A stretch of 64,000 nt of DNA from Posidonia oceanica (GCA_037176725.1 JAZBRS010000026.1:151353501-151417500); one strand, 5' to 3'. Shown: positions 35,550-48,630, numbered from the stretch's first letter. Numbers and translations are program-made. The notes: generated from the letters alone by a model not told the origin.

Positions 35550-35710
35550 AATCGGTCGATCGAATCCTTTCAGTATATCGATCTGGCTCACAGGAAAAGA
35601 GGGCAAGGCCCTGATCCGGTCGACCGAATCCTTTCGGTATATCGATCTGGCTTACGGGAAAAGAGGGCAGGGCCCTGACCCGGTCGACCGATCCAAATCG
35701 GTCTGTCGAA
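35550..35710 (+). repeat. 64-bp tandem repeat with GGTCGACC
   Basis: Two full units and a partial third. Each contains GGTCGAYCGAATCCTTTC, GTATATCGATCTGGC, GGAAAAGAGGGCARGGCCCT and a GGTCGACC palindrome at the unit boundary. It lies in the CACTA spacer upstream of the second gene. Confidence 0.8.
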
Positions 35711-36489
35711 CCAGACCCCTAAACCCATTCTTGGGTGATTTTGGGTTAAGTTATGGGGTAGATTAATATTGTTAATTAATTGATTATCCTTGTAGGTAAT
35801 TATGAATGTAAATGATTAGGATATTCTCAATTGTTATTATCTTTCAATTTTTTTTATTTCAATTATTCAGTTTATAAATGATGTTGTGTTGTTTGAATGT
35901 GTTTGAACATGTTCTTTTCTATGGCTCCCAGAAGAATCATTACACTGAAGGACCTACAAGCATCTACATCCACTAGAAGGCCTAAAACCACTAATCCTAC
36001 AACCACTAGAAGGCCTGAAACCACCAACCCCACAACCACTAGAAGTCCTGAAACCAACCCAACAACCACTCAAATACCTGAAACCACCAACCCCATAGCC
36101 ACTCAAATGCCTACCCAATTTGTCGATTGCCCTGCTGAGTTTGAGCCACTTCCTAATCAAGTAAATGAGATTAGGAAAGTCTCTTCTAAGGGTAGTAAAG
36201 GAAAAACACGTGCTAGGGGTGATTTTGTTGGACCGCCAGAAAGAAAGCGCTACATGGTAGAGTGGGATAGATATGGTTGTCCAATAGGAGAAGGTGGAAA
36301 ACAATTGAATAGGCGTCTTGCATGTTTTGCAAAGCAAGGAGAGTTGTGGCCTATTGACAAGAAGTGGGTATATATAGACCACTTAGCATTCAAGGACACA
36401 TGGCATTTTCTTGTGGTAAAATCTCTATATTGTACTTTTATATTGTATAATTACTTAATAGTGTGACTAAACTAATTTATCTTATATTC

Positions 36490-36494
36490 TTATT
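36490..36494. repeat. Target duplication TTATT of E2 (left)
   Basis: Exact match to 39678-39682. Confidence 0.9.
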
Positions 36495-39280
36495 TGTAAC
36501 GACCCCAATGTCGTTACCTCTCAACCTAACTACCATTTTTTTTATCTTATTAGCATTCATGAACTACAGAACTAAATTCTCACAATTACTATAAAGCAGA
36601 AATAAAATAACTTAAATAGCTCACTTACCTAGAACCCTTGATGTGTGGCAGTGTGACTCCTTTCTTATATACACTAGCAACTCCAGCTCTTATCCTGCAC
36701 CTGCCAAAACAGAAACAAAGCACACGTGAGTGACCACTCAATAGGTTACCCAGCACACACCCCAGCTCAACAAACAACGTCGAGGAAACAGGCGTGACCA
36801 CGCCACAAGCAAACAAACACAGGCATCTCTCCTGGATGCCACAGCAAGGCATACATCACAGCCCACAAAGCAAACCACTCAAAACGTGCCTTTGAAATCA
36901 TCTTTTCTCTTTTCCTTTCAAAACCATATGCATGCTCTTTTAAAAATCTTAATGCACACTTGAAATGGCTACACTAGCCAAATCAAGCCCCAAAACACAC
37001 GGTCTGGTCCATCATTCTCCTAGTGCAGACTAGACAACCAATCATGTCTGAATACCCTTAATAGGATTCAGAACACACACAACAGCACAATAAACACCAA
37101 AACACAAAGCCAACGCTGAGACACTGCTCAACCAAACCAATGCGCCTCACTAGCGCAAGACCTATGCCCCACAGGCGCGGCCACAAGCACAACAACCACA
37201 CACACAAACAAAGTGTCGTCACTTGGGCCCAAGTGAGACACCTAGCCACAAGCAGTCCACCGAGGCGCTACCATGGTGTCCCTGCACTACTACGGTCGAC
37301 CACCCTGTGGAGGAGTGAACCGTCCCGGCCAACAAGCCTCAACAAGTCATGTCTCTCAGCAGGACAACATAAGGTACACCCTTTAAGCGTCCTGACTCAG
37401 CGCTCCAAACCCATGGGGCTCCTCACCCCCAGGCTTAGTCTACACCAAGTAGTCTCAGTACCTGTACTAACTAGGGTATCATGTCCAGCTACCCAGAGGT
37501 CTCATACCCCCTGTGTCCATTGCCAAGATACACTATGTACAGTCAGTACCTTGGGTCCTCGGCACCCAGAACAAGCGGAGTGTCATACCTCCAAGTCCAG
37601 TTGGTACCCCCAACCCACAGACCTCCGCCTCGGCCTCGTGAACGACAATCAAGGAGTATCATACCTCCAAGATCCATCGAACACTTACCTCAGTCTCTTG
37701 GTCTCAGGACCTCAACCTAGGTAACGCACCCGACCAACCAGGAATGTCATCACATCCCCTGATCTCGTCGACACGCTCCTCCAGTATCTTGGTCCGCCAC
37801 ATACAGAAAACATTGGAAAACTCTTTCATAAAACTTTGCCAAACCCATGCATTTCCATTTCAAAACTCTTTTCGAAAATCATTTCGAAATCCTTAAAAGA
37901 CAACTCAAAATACCTCAAAAACGTCGCACCAAGCACAGCACAAAACCATGAGCTGAAAGCATAGCTCAAAACACAACCTCGACAGCTTCACTGTCGAGTC
38001 CAGAACCACATTTCAAAACACGACAAACAGAGAAACAATGACACCTTCTGGGCAGATCATTTACCCAGGAGACGCCCACCAGAAGCAAAGCATCGGTCCC
38101 GAAGTTCCAATGAACTTGCAAGACCGAACACCACACAAACAGCACCCAGAACACTAAGTTCTGGTGCCAAGATCTAATTCTAAGTTAACATGTTCCCTAA
38201 TGTCCGTCTATACCAATTAGGGGAAACCTTAGCATTTCTAGGTTATTTAGTCTTTTAATTTTCAACCCTAATTCAAGTGAGGTCTTGCTAATCCATTTTA
38301 GGCAATCCTAACTCATCCCTAATCATCATCTTGCTGTAATGTATAATGTAGAATACCAATCTCTTAAAGGACAAGAATTCATTTTAAATCCACAAAACTC
38401 TCCATAAAACCAAAAATTAGATTTTATGCCTTAACTAGAACAGGGAAAGCATCATAGAATCCGGCCTGGCCCAAAACTAGGCCAAACAAAGAGGCCTGGG
38501 TGCCCCAGGGGCGCCCATCGGCACCCACCAGGTGCCAAAGCCTCCTGGAAAAATGCACAGAGTTTACGCGAGACCAATACGCGCACCCTATACGCGCAAC
38601 AGTAAAAAATTGCAGACTTATCAAACAGCCCGTAGAAACCCAAAAAAAATCGCCTGATTTGGGAACTTGAACCGGTCTCAGCACAAATACCCATAAATAC
38701 CACAAAAATATCCAAGACGAAGCATTCCAAGTCATCTACCACATGAGACAAAAATCAAAGCATTCCGATTATCGTAGCTCAAGATATGAAAATCCAAAGC
38801 AAGGGAGGTCATTCGGCCAAAAATTCCAACACAATAACCCACCATCCAATAATTGCCATAAAATCCACAATAAATCCCCTAAAATCATGAAATCTCTACC
38901 ATGCATCCACAACACACCAATCTACTCATGCACATCATTTCCAAGCAAAATTGAAAGCTAGGAAGGGGGTGTGTACCTTCAAGACAGCTTACAGCCACTT
39001 GTCTTCTCCGATGACGATCTCCTCCAACCACAGGCGGTCTCCAACGCCAGAGCTCGAACCCGTGGCTCTCCCACCTCCTAGCAAACATGCACAAGCCACC
39101 CAACATCCAGCAAACACCAACAACTAAGAATCATCCCAATTCGCGCATGCAGGGGAAGGAAAAGAAACCTTACAACCGAGAATCCAAACTCACCTCCATG
39201 CTAGCACGGACACGGCGGGGAGATGTTTGTCGGCGGTGATGCACTTGGTCAAAGAAGCTCGACCCACCTCACCATCCCAG

Positions 39281-39316
<36 letters not shown>

Positions 39317-39677
39317 TAGTTCCACTCCAGCTCCTTGCCTCCGTTCTCCTCCCTTCTACACTCTCACACACAAACACACAAGAAGAAGGAGAAGAGGGCT
39401 CTAGGGAAGGAGAAGAAAGAAGGAGAAGAAGGAGGAAGGCTCTAGAAGTTCACTGCCTCTCGCCTTCACCGATAGCCGCCCGAAAATGCGGAAGAAGGAA
39501 GAACGACGGCTGCATGGCTGTGGAGAAAATCTGCATTCTTTAATAACTTTTTACGCAAAAATTGCGCAAAAGTCCTCCTCATCCTCACAAACTGCAAATC
39601 TCCCAAACCACTCTCAAAAATACGCCAAATTTCCTCGCACCAAGTACCCGTTAGTTCCAGAAAACTTGGATGTTACA
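36495..39677 (-). mobile_element. Solo LTR E2 (3183 bp)
   Basis: On the + strand it starts TGTAACGACCCCAATGTCG and ends TTGGATGTTACA; relative to E1 it is inverted. Perfect TTATT duplications flank it. A CT-rich microsatellite lies at 39284-39318. It has no internal element sequence. It sits in intron 1 of the CACTA gene, ending ten bases before the exon 2 boundary. Confidence 0.93.
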
Positions 39678-39682
39678 TTATT
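39678..39682. repeat. Target duplication TTATT of E2 (right)
   Basis: Exact match to 36490-36494, immediately followed by TGTAG, the intron 1 acceptor. Confidence 0.9.
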
Positions 39683-41272
39683 TGTAGACTCAATTTGATC
39701 TCAATGGACTTGAAAATGCACGTGCTTATTGCTTTAAAGTCCTCAATTCTAGATGGAGGAATTGGAAGGCTTACTTGAAGAACAAGTGTTACAAGCCTTT
39801 TGAAACCCATGAGGAGAAGATGACACATCGAGATTTATGGACTGATGTTGGACAATTTGAACGTGTTATTACTGAATGGAACACACCAGAGCATGAGGTT
39901 AACTAATAGTGAAATGTTATCTGACTTCTATTTGTTATCTATTAAGCATAAATTCTGATTGTTATCTGACTTCTAATATAATATTGGTTTTGTTGTTGTA
40001 GAGAATATCCCATTTGAATAGCATGAATAGGAAGAAAAAAGAAAATGAATCATCACACTGGGTCAAGTTTGTTTGCTCAACTTCGCCAACAAATGGTATA
40101 ATATTTAATCCAATTAGAATAGCATACTCATTTATTTATTGTAAGATTATAATACCTGATTTCATAATTTTTCTTTTTTATTATGTTCCTAGTGGAAAGA
40201 GAAGGGACATAGTCCCACAAGATTGGAAATGATGAGTCAAGTATATGTTCCAAAACCCGACCATCGTAATAATGAGATCATTGTGAGTGCATTGCATAAC
40301 TATAGAATATATTTATACTAGTACATGATTATTTTTCAAATGAAATATATTTTGATGTAGACCAAAATAAATGAAACAATCTTGACTCAACAAACTGAAA
40401 GCTCTTCACGTGGCTTGGATGAGATAGAGGATATCGCAATTACACAAGTTTTGGGTTTACAAAAGTCTGATAGAGTTCGACTAGCTGGTGTTGGTGCTGC
40501 TACACAACATAGTAGAAGGTTTCGACATGATTCAACTCCTAGAGTGGCCATGTTGCAAGACGAGATAATCACATTAAGGGTATTCACTGTTAATATATTT
40601 ATGTTCCATTCTTCATATATTAATGTTGAAAACTAATATTAATTATGCGTAGGAGAATAACAAGACAATGGCCACTTTTATGCAAAAGAAGGCAGCTCAT
40701 ATTGGCATGGACCTCCCAGATGATCTTCCTGTCACTGATGATCAGGTACATGTTAAGACTTCCTTTCTACTTAAGATATGTGATATATCTGAAATTCAAG
40801 TGAACTGAAAGATCATTCAATTTGACACTGACGTAGGTAAATGGTGAGAGTTGAGTAGTGTTGATGTCAAAAGAAGAAAAGGCCTAGAGTAGGAGATACT
40901 TTGGTGATTGTTTGTGTTTGCAAATACTTATGGTATTTAGAAAAGACAGAGTGTAGTTGCTTTTCTAATTTATTATTCAATTTTTTGCAGGATGAAGAAC
41001 AACGTGGTCAACAATCTAAGGTGAATTTTTTGTCTCATAAAATTATAACTTCTTTTTATGATATATTAATGAGTTGATTTTTCTTTTGTGTTTCTTACAG
41101 GTTGGGAGTAGTACTTCATCTGCACTTCATCCATGATGTTGACATTTTGTATTTATATGATTGATGTCAGTTTCATTTTTTGTACTTGACATTCTTATAA
41201 TGGATATACTTGTGTACTTGACATGATGTTATATGCTAAATGTACTTGTGTACTTTTGATGGATATACTTGT

Positions 41273-41277
41273 GTACA
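41273..41277. repeat. Target duplication GTACA of E3 (left)
   Basis: Exact match to 44507-44511. Confidence 0.9.
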
Positions 41278-44200
41278 TGTAACAACCCGCTCAGTCGCTA
41301 CCTCTCAACCTAGCTATATATATATTTTTTTTTCATTTTTATCTTTTATTAGCATTTATGAACTATAAAGCTAAATTCTCACAATGCAATAAAGCAACCA
41401 TAAATAAAACTAACTTACTTACCCAGAAATCCTGATGTGTGGCAGCATGACTCCTCCTATATGCACTAGTAAACGAACAACACCTATCCTGCACCTGCGA
41501 AAAACATGCAAACCAAAGCACACATGAGTGACCAGACAAAACGGTCACCCAGCACACACCTCACCTAAACCACTCAGCCAACAATGCTGAGGGAGCTAGC
41601 GTAACCATGCCACAACAAACAAACACGGGCATCCCACTTAGATGCCACCATAGCACAACAAGGCAGCACAATATTGCCCGGCCAATAACAAAACCAATAA
41701 AACGTGCCTTTGAAATTATTTATCTCTTTCCCTTTCAAAATCATATGCATGCCCTTTCAAAATCTTAAAAGCATACTTGAAATGGCCAATCTAGCCAAAT
41801 CAAGCCCAAACCACAAAACCAACTCGCAGCCTGGTCCCACGCCCTCATTCGGCGGACCAGACGGCCAACAACACCTGAATGCCTCAATTGCATTCAAAAT
41901 GCATAGCACAACAAACACAAAGCCAACCAAACACAGGGCATCAATGGCCAAACAACAACGCCTCAAAAGGCGGAGCACCCTAGGCCCAAAATAGCCAAAA
42001 CTCGACAAGAACAGCCCAAACGGGCACAAAAGAAACAACTAGTCGCATTGTCTAGCGCCTAGCAACCAATCTGGCCTCAAGCAGTAGCCAGAGACTCACC
42101 CCCGCACTCACTGCACTGCCACGAATACTCGTCCTGTGGAGGAGTGTGTCCGTCATGGCATTCTCACACCAGAAAAGCCTCACGATGCAAGCCCCACCTG
42201 GGAAAGCTGTCCACACTCGGGACAAAACCACAGGACACGCCAAATGCGGCGCCCGCAAACTCAGTACTCTGAACCACTAGAGGCTCCTCACCCCTAGGCT
42301 CAGCCAGCACCCACAAGTCTCCGTACCCGTAACAACTAAGGTATCACGCCCAGCTACACAGGAGTATCATACCTCCCGAGTTCACTGCTACGATACCACT
42401 AGGTACTACCGGCACCTCGACCCCACAGACCTCAACCCCGATGACGTGTCCGACACACCGTAGAGTGTAGTCGCATTCCTGAGGAATGCAGTCACACCCA
42501 CGGGTCCAGGCTACACTCAATTCAGAGTCTTGGCCCACAACAAGCACTCGGACCTTACCTTGGCAAACAGCTCACGACCCCAGGGGTATCAGTCGTCCCT
42601 ACAAGGCTGGCCGATGCCTAAGTCTTGGTCCAGAACCAAAGCCACAGTGAAAACCTTTCCAAAGTCTTTGCAAAACTAATGCATTTTCTTTTAAAACTCC
42701 TTTCAAAAACCATTTCGAAATCCTTAAATGACAATTCAAAATACCCCAAATCACAGTGCAGAATACAGTACAAAAACCACAGCTTAAAACACAGCCTCGA
42801 CAGCTCCTCTGTCAGGCCCAAGAACCACATTACAAAATACAACATAACAGAGAAAACAAAAGCATCTTCTAGGTATAAAGTTTACCTAGGAGACACCACC
42901 CAAAAGCACAACACCGGTCTTGAAGTCCTAATGTACTTACGAGACCGAACACCCTCACAAACTGCACTCAGAACACTAAGTCCTAGTGCCAAGGTCTAAT
43001 CCTAAGGTTATCATGTTTCCTAATGTCCATCTAGACCAAAATAGGGAAAACCTTAGCATTACTAGATCGTTTAGTCTTTTAATTCCAACCCTAGTACATG
43101 TGGGATCTTGCTAATTCATTTTAGGCAATTCTTACTTATCTCTAATGATTTGCCTAAGTATCATCTTGCCCTAACTACCTATAATGTCCAAATAACACCA
43201 GTTATATAATAATTATCAAAAGCAAGTCCCTAAGGGCTTAGAAGTAACTAAACTCAAAAGCTGGAGACTAAAGGGTAGTTCCCATAAAGCTCAGGGACTA
43301 AACTGCAACATCCACTGAACTCAAGGACCAAAAAGCAATTTAACAAAAACTAGGGACCTACATGTAATTAAATAGAAAGTTAGGGACTGAAAAGTAATCC
43401 AGGAGTTGGACGCTAGGAAACCCTGCGTCCAATGTTGGACGTAGAGAACCTTGCGTCCAACACCCTGGGTTCCCAAAATCCCGAATTCTCCTCCTACTTA
43501 CTAACATGCATGCTCATAAATTAATCCATGATTAACTACTAAATTAAACATCATGCAATCTATAGTATGCAACTACCAATCCAACCACTAATCCAAAACA
43601 TGACCCTTGATCAGGAAAAACATGGAAAACAACAGTAGGGGCGTTAGACGCAGCTCAGCTAGCGTCTAACGTTGGACGCACCAAGGTGTGCGTCCAATGC
43701 CCTGAATCAGGAGGTTCAGCTAGAACCTCCCTCACAGGTATGCAATCACCACACAAACCACAACCAAACATGCATACAAACATAATTAAGGCATTTATGC
43801 AACAATCCATCTCATTAAACACGCAAATAATTCTCTAAAGGGGCGTGTACCTTGCACCCAAGAGGTGAGCCAACACAACGAGCTCCACCATGATCCAAGG
43901 CCCCCCGCAAGCTCCCAGCCACGCCCCAAACCTCCTCCGGCTATCTACCAAGCCCACAGCAGCCCTAGCACAGGGAATCCCCCAAAATCAGTGGGTGGAA
44001 CCAAGAAAGAAAAGAAGGAAAGAGGAGAAAGGAGTACCAAGGCCTCTACATACCTCTCTCTCTCTCTCTCCCAAGCTCCCAGGCACCCAAGGATCGCCAG
44101 AGAACACCCCCCCCCCCCATGCCGCCGGAGAAGAAAGGGAGGAAGTGGGGAAGAAAATACCCCAAAGGAGCCACTAACTTACTCCTTATATAGGCAGCTG

Positions 44201-44506
44201 GTGCAACTCAGAGCGTTAGACGCTATCTGTCCATGCGTCTTACATAAGACGGACCACATTCCACATCTTACACTCAGAAATCTAGAAGCACCGACATACA
44301 GGTGTTGAACGCAGGATTCCGTGTGTCTAACATAAGATGCAAACCCATTAGTGTCTAACACCCTGAGGCCAAAAAATCCACATTCCAGGTGTTGGACGCG
44401 GGATTTCTTGCGTCTAACATAAGACACAGCACTCCCAACGTCTAACACCCTCAGATTCTGGATTAAATATCTGGCCTAAAATTCCACATAAAATCTGGAT
44501 CTTACA
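41278..44506 (-). mobile_element. Solo LTR E3 (3229 bp)
   Basis: On the + strand it starts TGTAACAACCCGCTCAGTCG and ends CTGGATCTTACA, with perfect GTACA duplications. It has the same order of landmarks as E2. Between 43400 and 44450 it carries at least six inverted-repeat modules of the GTTRRACGC...GCGTYYAAC type. A run of 12 C lies at 44107-44118 and a CT microsatellite near 44052-44070. No coding content. Confidence 0.93.
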
Positions 44507-44511
44507 GTACA
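44507..44511. repeat. Target duplication GTACA of E3 (right)
   Basis: Exact match to 41273-41277. Confidence 0.9.
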
Positions 44512-44689
44512 TGATGTTATATATTTAATGCGTATCTGAAATTATTTCAACTTCTTGATGAATTTTAATTCTGGCTTGTTCATGCATTTTTTATGTATGG
44601 ATTAACATAGTATTTTAAATATTTATGTTGTTGCAAGTTGAAATTATTAAATAGGTTTTCATAAACAAGAAGAGTTGATAAAAAAATAA

Positions 44690-45209
44690 TCTTAAAAGAA
44701 ATTTAATTAATTACCGACGGAAAATCCTTTGGTAATATAAATATAAGCCCACGGATCATCCGTTGGTAACGTAAAATATACCGATGGACAAACCGTCGGT
44801 ATATATTTAAATTACCAACGAATAATCCGTCGGAAAATATTACCGATGGAATTTCCATCAGTATATATTTCATTTACCGACGGAATTTCCGTCGGTATCT
44901 ACATACTGTGCTGACAGATTTTCTGTCGTTAATAAAATTACGACAGAAATTCCTTTGGTAAATAATTTAATACCGACGGATTATCCGTCGTTACATTATA
45001 CATGTTTATAAAAAAAACAAAATTCTTACTGATGGATAAAGTATTAACTGACGGAAATTTCAAAAAATCCGTCGCTAAATAAGGTTGGCGATGCCTTCTA
45101 TAACTACGGAGGTATACCGATAGAAAATTCGTCGGTATATTTATTTACCGACGGATTTTTTGACTTTACCAACGGAAAATCCGTCGGTCAATCCGTCGGT
45201 AATTAATAG
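44690..45209 (+). repeat. CACTA subterminal ACCGACGGA repeats
   Basis: About a dozen copies of TTACCGACGGA or its complement TCCGTCGGTAA, many paired as short hairpins (for example TACCGACGGATTATCCGTCG near 44971). Subterminal repeats of this kind are the transposase-binding regions of CACTA elements. Confidence 0.85.
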
Positions 45210-45222
45210 TTTTGTTGTAGTG
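45210..45222 (+). repeat. CACTA right terminal inverted repeat
   Basis: TTTTGTTGTAGTG, which is CACTACAACAAAA in reverse complement, right next to the subterminal repeats. The next bases, TGT, would be the 3-bp target duplication, but the left end is not available to compare. Confidence 0.85.
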
Positions 45223-46870
45223 TGTGAATGCATGTTTGCATCCTTTAATAGAAAGATTAAGGTGTAGGTTAACTTTGGGATGATTTAATAAAGGATTGGA
45301 GCTTTATGTTGTTAGACGCAGGGATCCTTGCGTCTTATGTTGGATGCATGGATTCCAACGTCCAACGTCCTAGAGTGAAGAATATGGTGAATTTCTATGA
45401 TTTTAAGGATGGAACAAGATAATATGATCTAGAAATACTAGGCTTTCCTTTAAATGGTTTAGTCATGTAATAGAATTGATGAATAATCAAAGGATTAGCT
45501 GATATTTGTGTGGTGCACATTGAAGATTATTCAGGTGTGCTGACTGAGGTGTTGGACATTGGGGATGTCAGCGTCCAACGTTGAATGTTGGATCTCCAGC
45601 GTTCAACACTGTCAGTGTGGTTTTTAGCCTGATTTGCTGGTATAAAAGTGTATTGGCATTTTATTTATAATTTATTACAAGATTGATGTCCTGAGTGAGG
45701 TTTTGGCTTAGTTTAAGCTGGGTTTTGATATGTGATATAAAATGGGTTTTTAATATAATTTTTTAGGAAAATATGGGATGTTTTGGAAAATAGTTTTCAA
45801 GTGACTTTGGAAAAAGTATTGGATGTTTTGTAAAGTGGTTTTCCAAGGGATTTTAAAAAGAGATCCATGGATTGTGGTAACTTTTGATAAGTGGTTTTCA
45901 GTATTGTGTTCTATGGTGCTTTCAAGTTGATTTTCGAAATAGTTTTTGAAATGGTTTCCAAAAAGAGATTGGAAAAGAAAGGCATGGTTTGCAAAGGTTT
46001 TGGAAAATGATTTCTGAGGGACCGAGACCAAAGCTTCTGGCAACGGAGTAGGGACGACTGACACCTCTAGATGGTCGAGAGTTAGTTGCCTAAGATAAGG
46101 TTCGTGGTTTTCTGTGGTTTTAGAAAGAACCACAAAGGCCGGATAGCATTGGTGGACTAGGGACGACTGATACCTATGGAGGGCTAGGTGTGAGTCTGAG
46201 GTCGTGGTTGCTGAGTGGTAGAACCCTGGTTAGAGACCCAGGTGGCTTGAGCAGAGGACGTCAGAAAGGACGTACCCTGTGTTTGTCCCAAAGAGTGGAC
46301 TTTGGAGGGTTCTTAGAGAAAGAACCCAAGACGGACCAGCTCCTACACAGGGTGGCTCGTTCGTGGCAGTACAGTGCGCTTCGATGGCTGGTTGTTGGCT
46401 AGTGGTCACAGTGACACGACAGGTTTTCGCGCTGGATGCGTGTGTTGTGGTTTTGGACTTGGTTTGGCGTAAAGTAGCCCTTCCAAGCATGCTGCTTTGA
46501 GTTGTGGCTTTGTGTTGGCTTTGAGCCTGGTTTGGCAAAGAGTGACCATTCCAAGTGTACATAAGAGATTTCAAAATATGCATGAATTTTGAAAGAAAAA
46601 GACATTATTTTTTGGAAAAGCATAATTTAAAGGATTTGTGGTTGTAGGGCAAAAGTGGGTTGCCTCATTTTGGTTCTATGACATCAAAGTAGAATGCCTA
46701 TGTTCTGAGGTTTTTGGTGGTTTTGTTGAGTTCCGGTTTATAAGGTTTTGCTCATCGTGGCTTCTGGTGGTTTTGAAAAGAATGTTTTAGAGGATTTATG
46801 CTTGTTGGGTGTGGATATGGGGTTTTTGGAGGGAGAAGGGCGCTTTTCTGTGTTTTATTTTTGGCATTCT
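45223..46870 (+). mobile_element. E-family LTR fragment (E4)
   Basis: Shares phrases with E3 in inverse orientation, notably GGGACGACTGATACC (about 46161) and the paired GTTRRACGC modules (45311-45370, 45545-45615). The left end is the CACTA insertion point and the right end is unclear. No protein motif. Confidence 0.6.
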
Positions 46871-48482
46871 CAGTGTCCCCTTTTGCTTTATCCAACTTCA
46901 CCACTCCACGTGTGAGGAAGTTGGTGTGATTGCCACTCCAGGTTCGCTTTCGCCGGCCCTCGAGATGCCTTGGGAGATGTGATGTTTGCGGGTTCAGCTA
47001 CCTTGGGACAACGCCAGCATTGCCCAAGGGTACCCGTGCTTTGGTGAGTTTATTCTTCTTCTTCTTCTTTCTTGCAACAAAATGATATGAAAGATACGAG
47101 TTAATTCAGTGCAGTAAGTAATCCTATATATATAGAAGATGACATAAACAAAACAAGGAAAAAAACACTTACCCGAGGGGTTTTATCCCCCCGGTTGTAA
47201 CTACCTATGAATGCCTAGCTACAACAGTATGATAAAGGAAATGCAATATGCAAATATATAAAGCAACAATTATAACACTAAAGTAAAACCCCCTTTGGGT
47301 ATAATGGAATGCTCGGAATGTGAAAAATTGACGTGACGTAGTTGACCACAAAAATCTCAAGCTTTTAGGCTCTTTTTCTCTCTTTCTCTCCCTCTATCTT
47401 AGGATCTTTCACAAGATTTCTCAGGGTCTTGGCTAATCAATTCTGGGCTTCTCTCTTTTTAGTCTAAAATTCCCTCCTCCCTTCTAATCTCTATTTTCCC
47501 ATCCTCCTAAAGGTTGAGGATACCCCTACTTTTATAGAAGCAGGGGAAGAACAATAATGTACCAAAGGGAACCAACTCAGCAAAGTTTCCAAAACATAAG
47601 CGTTAAACACTTATATCTCAGCTTTTAACGTTAAACACTGGGAAACCAGCGTTTAACAGCCTCCCAAGCTACAGTTGTTGTGGAAAAAGAATATTCTTCC
47701 CTAAATGCTGATTGACCATGATTAAGCCACTTTAAATTGGCATTAAAAGACTTTGACCGGTCAAGGATTCCAAACATGATAAAAGAATCAACATCAAAAT
47801 TGGGCCAGATAAGGAAAGTTGATCCAGTAAATTGCCGCCGTAAAACGCATGGAACTAGGCATTCTACGTTGAACGGCTGGAATCCAACGTATAACGACCT
47901 CTCGAGGTACAGTTGTGGATTTGAAGGAATAATCAGCAATTAATGGTGGATTAATGCCAATTAAATAAAGATTTGTCAATCACTTGGTTAACGGACCTCC
48001 AAAAGGAGCAACAAATAGGATTTTTGATTTGGCTAAATAAGGAAAGTCGTGGTCAGTACTAGGTTTCAACGTTAAATGCTGGTAAACCAGTGTTCAATGT
48101 TAAACGCAGGGATACCAGCGTTTAACACACCCAAGCAGTCCACCTTCCAAATTTGGCCAAGAAATTAAGGGGACTCAAATTGCTGTCATTAAAGTACACA
48201 TAAAGGACTCCTCAAGGGCACGAAGACAATGTTGTGACCTGAGGATTAAATTGGATCTATGAACTGGGCTAATCTGGCAATAGTTTTGCAGAGTTGTTAT
48301 ACGGCTAAAACGTAGCGTTCAACGTAGAATGCTGGGAAATACCCTTCCAACACCCACAATATGCATTTGGCTCGAACGAGAGAGCTTAGATCGAGAAGAG
48401 GGCCTCTAGAGGTGAACTGAGCATGATATGGTGCAAAGGAGTTTCACTACAATGAGGGGAGTGCCAAAATGGGGTGTCTACA
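46871..48482 (-). mobile_element. 3' LTR of Tat-like element C
   Basis: The minus strand begins TGTAGACACCCCATTTTGGC at 48482, preceded by a polypurine tract. A minus-strand TATA box lies at 47529-47536 and a minus-strand AATAAA at about 47050, so the promoter and 3' processing region are in order. The left boundary is uncertain, between about 46870 and 47040. Modules such as GTTAAACGC...GCGTTTAAC occur at 47629-47657 and 48100-48128. No gene inside. Confidence 0.65.
47529..47536 (-). promoter_or_regulatory. TATA box of LTR C
   Basis: The minus strand reads CTTCTATAAAAGTAGGGG. It is placed about 950 bp into the LTR, like the TATA boxes of the M LTRs. Confidence 0.6.
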
Positions 48483-48497
48483 GATTGCCCCTCCTTG
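48483..48497 (-). promoter_or_regulatory. Polypurine tract of element C
   Basis: The minus strand reads CAAGGAGGGGCAATC next to TGTAGACACCCC, matching the tract of element A. It orients C leftward, so its interior lies to the right. Confidence 0.8.
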
Positions 48498-48630
48498 AAG
48501 ATGGCTTCGACACGAAGCTAGCTACAAGGCGAGACGATACCCCCGTGTGGCGCTACCCAGGGGTTCTAAAAGAAATCCAATGCCTGCTGCCACCAGGCTT
48601 GGACAAGACACAATGAGGGTCGAATGAAGA

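Larger units (their letters stand above)
35927..41136 (+). pseudogene. CACTA Transposase_24 (Ptta/En/Spm)-like gene, split by solo LTR E2
   Basis: Exon 1 (35927-about 36415) starts MAPRRIITLKDLQASTSTRR, has a Thr/Pro-rich repeat and ends with the conserved GEGGKQLNRRLACFAKQGEL and KKWVYIDHLAFKDTWHF. Intron 1 contains the whole E2 LTR and ends at AG 39686-39687. Exon 2 (39688-39895) reads LNSRWRNWKAYLKNKCYKPF and GQFERVITEWNTPEHE. Later exons carry SHLNSMNRKKKENESSHW (from about 40002), WKEKGHSPTRLEMMSQVYVP (from about 40194), a Ser/Arg-rich piece (40365-40580), ENNKTMATFMQKKAAHIGMD (from about 40653), DEEQRGQQSK, and a last exon to TGA near 41136. The domain order fits the second, DNA-binding type gene of CACTA elements. 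The frame itself is largely intact. Confidence 0.8.
27989..45222 (+). mobile_element. CACTA (En/Spm) element, right part, with nested insertions
   Basis: Defined by a TNP2-type C-terminal region (27989-28933), a second transposase-like gene (35927-41136), subterminal ACCGACGG repeats (44690-45209) and a right terminus that reads CACTACAACAAAA in reverse complement (45210-45222). Insertions within it are solo LTR E1 (29407-35303, with a hAT inside), E2 (36495-39677) and E3 (41278-44506). The left part was separated by Tat element B and is not in the window. Confidence 0.85.

Noticed and set aside
46960..47030. Primer-binding site beside LTR C
   Set aside because: The minus strand has TGGCGTTGTCCC, but the polypurine tract at 48483 marks this as the 3' LTR, where a primer site is not expected, and the match to a tRNA T-loop is poor.
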